Assembly (NCBI GenBank): GCA_949987705.1
Contig: OX465281.1
Span: 237,791,143-237,855,142 of the forward strand
From: Thereva unica
Lineage: Eukaryota; Arthropoda; Insecta; Diptera; Therevidae
DNA: 64,000 bases
Reading direction: 5' to 3'
In this document: piece after piece, positions 58,419 to 64,000 of the stretch
Layout: each line of letters begins with the position of its first letter
Position numbering within the stretch: the stretch's first letter is position 1
Made by a program: the position numbers and the translations under genes
The notes under the pieces: generated by a model
What the model saw: only the letters and a program-made list of their open reading frames with translations
What the model was told of the DNA's origin: nothing
Databases searched by the model: none

Positions 58419-58745
58419 AGGTAGCTAAAAAGAAACCTAACTGCAGTACGATGAAACCCAAAGTAATCAAAAAGTTTCCTGCGTAGCAATTCATGGTCCA
58501 CTGTGTCCAAAGCCTTGGAAAAGTCCAAAAGCGACAAAATTGTGATATTATTAGTATCAAGCGCTATTCGAATGTCATCAATTACTTTGGACGAAAGCCA
58601 GATTGCACTGGAGATAGAAGATTCCCTGCACTTATGTACGATAGCATTTGTTCACACATCAGCTTTTCAAGTACTTTAGAAAAGCACGATAAAATGCTAA
58701 TCGGTCTAAAGTCTTCGACTTTAGAGGCGCTTTCACTATAGTTCT
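58419..58745 (-). pseudogene. Jockey/CR1-like LINE, RT 5' part
   Basis: Minus strand: DFRPISILSCFSKVLEKLMC (from about 58710), LLSPVQSGFRPK, a ~27-bp deletion, VIDDIRIALDTNNITILSLL, DFSKALDTVDHELLRRKLFD and YFGFHRTAVRFLFSYL. It is contiguous with 56298-57258 once the solo LTR is removed. Confidence 0.85.
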
Positions 58746-59259
58746 TTAATACAATTTGATTTTTGATACTTCAAGTTTAAATTCGCTCTTATTTGCTAAT
58801 CAATCGACCTCTGTGAGGGGTGTTTAACGTTGATGGAAGATCTCAATACTGCCTTGAGATATTGACTCAATGTGTCATAAATTTTGGGTTAGAAAGCCTC
58901 AGCGCACCGCAAAGCCTCAATAAATCCTGGACCTATTGCGCCAGTAGAACCTTAATATGGTCTTGAGATACAGACTCAATACATCAGTGGATATTGGTGC
59001 TCGGGAATGGCGGAATGAAAGACCTCTAGTCTTGAGATTATTGATTCAAGTGTCAATAGATACTAAGAAAATCTCAATTCAAATTTCCTGGTTGAGATAA
59101 AATCAGAGCTTTAATACGGGCTTTTTCCAAAGCTGAATACGCCTTGAAGATCGAAAGTGATCTGAATTTGATTCCGACTGTGTGTCGGTATTTGTTTTTC
59201 ATACGGAACAATACATTTGGTGGGGCCTTAGATTTGGAGCTGGTTCGGGGTTTGGGAAT
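58746..59259. other. Nothing recognised
   Basis: Short repeats of CTTGAGAT-TTGA(C/T)TCAA words at 58840-59045, perhaps a degenerate ~110-bp repeat. No coding signal. Confidence 0.3.
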
Positions 59260-60110
59260 TAATGGTAAGCCATAGTTCGGACCCAGTTTCCACAAAATAT
59301 GAATATGGACTGCCTGCCTGGAGTGGATGATGCACACATCAGAGAGGTAAGCGAGGAAGAAAGTTTGAAAGCTGCGAAAATGATTGCTGCTGAAAAAGTC
59401 GCTCGGCTGGACGGTATATCGAACAGAGCGGTGAAACTGGCATCGAATTCGGCACCATGTGAGTTCGCCAAGTAAACACAGAAAGCCTGACAGAAGGAGT
59501 GTTTCCCAAACAATGAAAGCGTTAAAAGGTTGTGCTCATTAGGGGACCCGTATTTCTCCAAGCTGATGTGTCCTCTAAACAGCACGGGCAAGCTTTTCGG
59601 CATGAAGGAAGGCGGCCTGCCGTACACGCAATATCTGCGGTTTCAGAAAGTTTAGATCGGCAACCGATGCTGTTAAAATGGTGACATAGGAGGGGTATCA
59701 ATAAGAGTTGCGCATTCATAACCGATGACGTGAAAAATAGTTTTAACTCCAAGATCATCGAGGCGTTGATGAACCTGGATACACTGAAGTAGCTAGTGCA
59801 GATTCTGAAAAACTTGTTGCGAGTAAGACGAAGGAGTAAGGGAGTACAGGATAACTTTAGGAGTCTGCCAAAGCTGCGTGCTAGCCCCTTTCCTGTGGAT
59901 TATTAGCATCGGAGTCGCTGTAGTAGGAGAACGACTCGAAGAGAACAAGATATACGTGAATGAACCGATATGGGAGATAAAAACGTTGCTCGAGAACGTT
60001 GTTCAAACTCTAGCTGGCAAAGTAATGCAAGAAGAGATAAGCAGCTAAATTGCTAGTCGGCTATACTGTTGCGTCTGTGTTGAGCACTTTCGAGTATCCG
60101 TTTTTAAGGA
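59260..60110 (+). pseudogene. R1-like LINE reverse transcriptase, heavily decayed
   Basis: Reads VDDAHIREVSEEESLKAAKM, KVARLDGISNRAVKLASNSA (59300-59460), a KLFGMKEGGLPYTQYLRFQK stretch (59590-59655) equivalent to the GGLSxxQYGFRxxRST block, and ITLGVCQSCVLAPFLWIIS (59850-59910) equivalent to GGVPQGSVLGPLLWN. Stops and deletions are frequent and YADD is missing. Confidence 0.65.
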
Positions 60111-60119
60111 TCATGCTAA

Positions 60120-61566
60120 TGACGCCAGGTAGAGGTAACGCCTTTACGGCTAGCACCGGGCTGGGGTTGAACGTCATACAAACAGGATTGCTGAGTTTAG
60201 TCAGTCGAATCTGACACTACTGTGCGGATCCGCGGCGATGTCTGCTGTCGTACTCGTTGAAGTCTTAGACAGTCGGTTGTATAAAATCGCTGCTGCTAGA
60301 CTAATGTAACATTCTCACCACTCCCTTGCAAAAAAAAAATATAGTTATAGCCATAAGTAGACATGCTCTAAGTAACACTTTCTTCGACTGGATCCACTCC
60401 ATGCGGACTCGCAAACTAGTAGTATTTCATCTTGAGAGGTCTTTCTCTCATATTTACATCTTGAGGAGTCTCTTCTCCACTTCTTTGGTGTCTCGGTATC
60501 TCAGATGTGTAGTAAAAGATGAAACAGAAGGTACCATGTCAAGACGTCTGCTACAGGTACTTGATTTGGTCTGCAGCTGGTCCTCCAGCGGGGGACTAAA
60601 TCCCAAACCCGACAAATCGATTCTGGCTTCATATACGACGAGGTGAGCATTACTGGAACTGGGAGAACAGACCCCCGCAGGAAGAACTATAGGTTCTTCA
60701 TAGCAAGTCAAATAATTAAGAGTGTCGGCTGATGCCAATCTCTGAATTGGAACTATTACATGGGCACTCTGATGAATAGCTGCCGTAGATGTGGCAGTTG
60801 TTCTTTTATACGTACCCAGACTAGTCAACGGTTCTCACAAAAAAATGGTGGCAGCGGTGGGATTCGAAACCACGTCTCCAAATACGAGCGTGGTTTTAAA
60901 AGTGTTCGATCTCAACGTGAAGATGGCAGCACTCGTCAATAAAAGCTAGTGAATGTGTAGTTGTGCTTCTGTTAACAGTTACTCATCAAAGTCTCACCAA
61001 TTTTGGATGCGCACTTATTATTTAACAGTCGTTTGAGTGAGTCGATGTGATGTGATATTTTTTTCATGCATTTTAAGTTGCCATCTAATCCTTTGAGATT
61101 TGACATCGAAGTGTCCACTTCTTTTATGAAATTTGGGAATATGGGCAAACTGCAACCGCAAACCGTGAGTATGAGTATGACAGAGTATGAGTATGATTGC
61201 ACAAAGACTCTTAGGTATTCCATTTCGCACAATGTGAACTTTACAAGATACTTTAAGATAATATTTTTGAATTATCAATCTGTTCGATCGATCAACTGAT
61301 TTAATTAAATCAATCAAGTTCTGCATTCCTACTAACCCTTCTTTTATTTTTCAATATGAACATCGGGGAACTTCCAGAATATCTTGTTATTAAAGTGATT
61401 CCCCTTTACTAAAGTAGTAGAGAGAGAGTTCAAAAATATCGTATTGATTCAAAAGTTTCTTGATTAAAATTGTGGGATGCGTTTCCGTTCACCTTCAGTT
61501 TAATAAATTACAAGGACTTGGATTAACTATGAAAGAAGGTCGGGCAAGAGTTCTTCAAGTTGCCAC
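60120..61566. other. Nothing recognised apart from a B-box-like word
   Basis: GGTGGGATTCGAAACCACG near 60856 resembles a tRNA B box, without a complete tRNA. No recognisable domains in the open frames. Confidence 0.3.
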
Positions 61567-61616
61567 TTGCTCAAAGTTAAACATATTTTAATATCATTTA
61601 GTTGTTATCGTTCTCC

Positions 61617-61965
61617 GAAGAATGAGCCATTAGGGTTTAAAGGACGAGCTCAATTAAATTTGCTTGATTATTCCCAGACACATAAGGACATCCTTAACCT
61701 AATTAAGTTGCTTCGGTATCTCAATAGGAAAACTTTAAACGACTCGTGTAGAAACTGTTTCAATAATGTGGGAAAAGCATGCAGGGTGAAAGATTTCCAG
61801 CACTGGAAACGTTTTCGTTTCATCACAATAGAAGGAATTCGTCCTTTGAAATGTGAAATTGTAAGCACCACGAATCGTTTTCATTGTAAACGCTTATATA
61901 CAAATGGAGGTCTACAGGATGAAATGTTGTTCTGTGTTCAGAATGGCACTCAGGCTTGTGACTGA
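61617..61965 (+). CDS. Unidentified Cys-rich open frame, possible terminal exon
   Basis: I do not recognise this protein. An ATTTAG acceptor-like site at 61597-61602 is followed by about 120 codons in one frame (from about 61604), ending TGA at 61963-61965. The sequence includes RSPKNEPLGFKGRAQLNLLD, SCRNCFNNVGKACRVKDFQH, FRFITIEGIRPLKCEIVSTT and LYTNGGLQDEMLFCVQNGTQ. Seven of its eight Cys lie in the C-terminal 70 residues, suggesting a disulphide-bonded secreted domain. AATAAAAATAAAA lies about 185 bp after the stop. No transposon motif is seen. It could equally be a chance or decayed frame; no upstream exon was identified. Confidence 0.35.
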
Positions 61966-61969
61966 GGAA

Positions 61970-62597
61970 TGCATTCAACATCATGTAATTGAAGTTATTT
62001 GCGATGCCAAATGTGTATGGGTTTATTGTAGCTTGTGGAAATATTATTGAAAATCCATTTTTATTTACTAAAAAAAAAAAAAAAAATACATAAGAACATA
62101 TTCCTGGAAATTGAAAGCTCGTTTTAAGATCTTATCAATGTCAAAGGGAATAAAAATAAAACTGGACGGAGGTGGATGGTTGTGAATTCGAGACTGGCAT
62201 CAGGATAAAAGCGGGCACTTGTATCCTAGAATATGCATCAAATGACATTTTGTGTATAGCATTTATCTAGTTGTTAGCCTATGATATGGTTTGATTAATC
62301 TTTTGATATCTTAAATGCATGTTTAGTGTTGCATAACTATAGAGCATGTGAAATGGTTTAAGTAAAATGTACGAGATTTTGCTATTTGAAATTCTAAAAG
62401 GTTTTGAGTGATTGGAACCACTTTTTTGAGTGGCGAAATTGATAACTGGGATTGAAAGTTGTTTTGATTTTTGTTATATTTTAAAAATTGGTTTGTACTG
62501 AAGCGTGCATGCCTGTGACGATTTTAATGTAAAGATCTTATCCAATAATGTTCCAACAATTTTCTCAATTTTTTCAAAACGTTTGATCTGAAGCCCG
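61970..62597. other. Nothing recognised; A-run and polyadenylation-like signals
   Basis: Contains a 17-base A run near 62071 and AATAAAAATAAAA at about 62149. No open frame of interest. Confidence 0.3.
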
Positions 62598-63240
62598 TTA
62601 ATCAACTTCCGATGTATCTAAACTCTAGAAATCCCTCGTTGTTGGATATCTGTTTTGTGTCTAAGGTTGAAAATGTTTTATTCCATAATCAGAGCAACCC
62701 ACCTAGTTATCTCGATCATAATATCCTATATATATCCCTAAAATTCACAGTAGTCAGAAACACTCAGCAGAAATTGTTTTCCTATGGCGCTTGATAAGTC
62801 TATCAATATCCCAGCACTACCTTGGGTACGAATTTATCGCCTCCCTGACATAGACAACCAAGTAGAGCATTTCCATTCGCTGTGTTATCATTTACACGAA
62901 TCTTTTGCGCCAGTGAAAATAAAACGCATATTTCCCTTTACCTCAGCTCCTCTCCAAACTCCTCTTGAGAAAATATAAGAAAAACTAAACTGTTGTGAAT
63001 TGAAACGCCTACAAAAATGTCGGGAGCTTAGTAACTTTCATCATCGGGAAAGCAAAAACGCAGTTCTACTTCTCTAAGCTTAGCCCTAATTAACTTGCTT
63101 AGAAACTTTGCAAAAACATCAAGCAACTTGGGATTCACGGTAATGAAAGTGAAGCCCAGATCAGTCTAAGCGCTGGTGAACTAAATAATTATTTTATCGC
63201 CACAACGAATATACGTGAATACACTGCAATCCCAACTGAT
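62598..63240 (+). pseudogene. LINE endonuclease C-terminal fragment
   Basis: Reads LNSRNPSLLDICFVSKVENV, FHNQSNPPSYLDHNILYIS, then after a frameshift WVRIYRLPDIDNQVEHFHSL and YHLHESFAPVKIKRI (to 62978), with stops afterwards. LLDxxFV and SDHD-like (YLDHN) motifs mark the end of an AP endonuclease, followed by the pre-RT linker of Jockey/CR1-type LINEs. Confidence 0.7.
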
Positions 63241-64000
63241 TTTAAAACGCATTTCGCGTGTAAAACCGTGTAGTCACTTTTTACGCATTTAAAATGTGTT
63301 AATTTAATACGCGAAAAGTGTGTAAATTTAAAACACTTAATGCGTGTATTTCAAACACACCAAATATGTATTACTATGAAGCTTTAGTGGGTAAAGCTTT
63401 TTTAGCATCTTTTTGCAGGGAGTAAACCTAGAAAAATCGTCACTGCAATGCCTTCTCTCGCAGCCTTTTTGTTACTGACTGACTGTAGGGTTGTGTTGTG
63501 AAGCTCTCTGATGAGCGTGGTTCCTGATATATTGAAGATGTGGGCAGGAAGCGAAGTGTGTGAAATGATAGATAATAATATTTTTGGTTTTCACACGTTT
63601 ACACACGTAAAACTATGAAACGTTTCAATTTCTTTAGGGTGTATATATAACTCGTGAAATATTAGCCCTATCTAAAAACAATAAAAGCAAAAATTATAGA
63701 TAATCGTGTGTTCTATAAGTCTTAGGAAGGGCTTTTTTATGGCGGGCTAACCGTTAACGAAATATAGAGCAAAGAATGTGATATATAAAGTTTGAAGCAC
63801 TGTAACTCCGAACATATTGACTTTACAAAAAAAAAATTCTGAACAAAAAAGTTAAATCACTCATTTATCTACAAAAAATATTATATACATTTTTGTCGTA
63901 AAACGCATAGTTTCTGAGATATAGAATTAAACGCGTTTCCCTTTATTGTAAGTGAAGCATAAGGGTGGGGATGACGCCATTTTGAATTTAAGCTCATAAA
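63241..64000. other. Nothing coding; short repeated ACACGT/GTGTGT words
   Basis: 63230-63370 repeats AAAACGCATTT, GTGTAAAT and ACGCGTGT-like words in both orientations, perhaps the edge of a MITE. The remainder is AT-rich. Confidence 0.3.

Overview
The window is AT-rich, intron-containing insect DNA, most likely from a fly (Diptera). The evidence is GT-AG spliced exons, AATAAA signals, LINE fragments of Jockey, I/LOA, R1 and RTE-like type, and piggyBac, hAT, Tc1/mariner, PIF/Harbinger and Helitron elements. There is no prokaryotic gene structure. One host gene can be reconstructed with confidence; almost everything else recognisable is transposon-derived.

Host gene: five coding exons on the + strand (4612-4780, 17467-17801, 17928-18221, 18691-18843, 34807-34908) join in frame into the C-terminal 350 residues of a Gly/Ala/Val-rich, probably secreted protein. 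It ends in FFDNIFQ joined to IPIATLQAVNNLL, which resembles the C-terminal block I remember from the dipteran Vajk cuticular proteins. The start and signal peptide lie left of the window or in an unrecognised exon. Two introns (12.7 and 16.0 kb) are swollen with transposons, and the last intron separates the two halves of the conserved C-terminal motif.

Region 1-4611 holds a degenerate ~145-bp repeat, a TA-flanked foldback element (593-1359), two small MITEs and a hAT-type element (2646-3760). Intron 4781-17466 holds a Helitron fragment with a TTAA element inserted in it, a Jockey-like LINE remnant, a perfect-looking 251-bp foldback (11067-11655), a 121-bp tandem repeat, and two hAT elements with 8-bp target duplications (12712-14005 and 15825-17228). 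Intron 18844-34806 holds a second copy of the Jockey-like LINE, a 5'-truncated RNase H-bearing LINE with a 12-bp target duplication (24682-27884), a Harbinger derivative, a mariner derivative with inverted duplicated ends, and several reverse transcriptase fragments.

Downstream of the gene is a nearly complete piggyBac-family element (36517-39213) with TTAA duplications. Its transposase is broken by one frameshift and one stop, and it has a predicted intron before the Cys-rich zinc domain. At 39.6-43.2 kb a LINE is split by a TA-flanked inverted-repeat element that itself carries two further elements. From 45.5 to 50.5 kb there are MITEs, a 2-kb element with long terminal repeats and a duplicated array of dispersed repeat modules. 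At 56.3-58.7 kb a minus-strand LINE is split by a solo LTR (57259-58418, 4-bp duplication AGGT). The last 5 kb has R1-like and Jockey-like fragments and one unexplained Cys-rich open frame (61617-61965) that may be a host exon.

No CRISPR array or rRNA was seen. Only weak tRNA-like (SINE-like) sequences were seen. Family names are from reading motifs, not from database searches.
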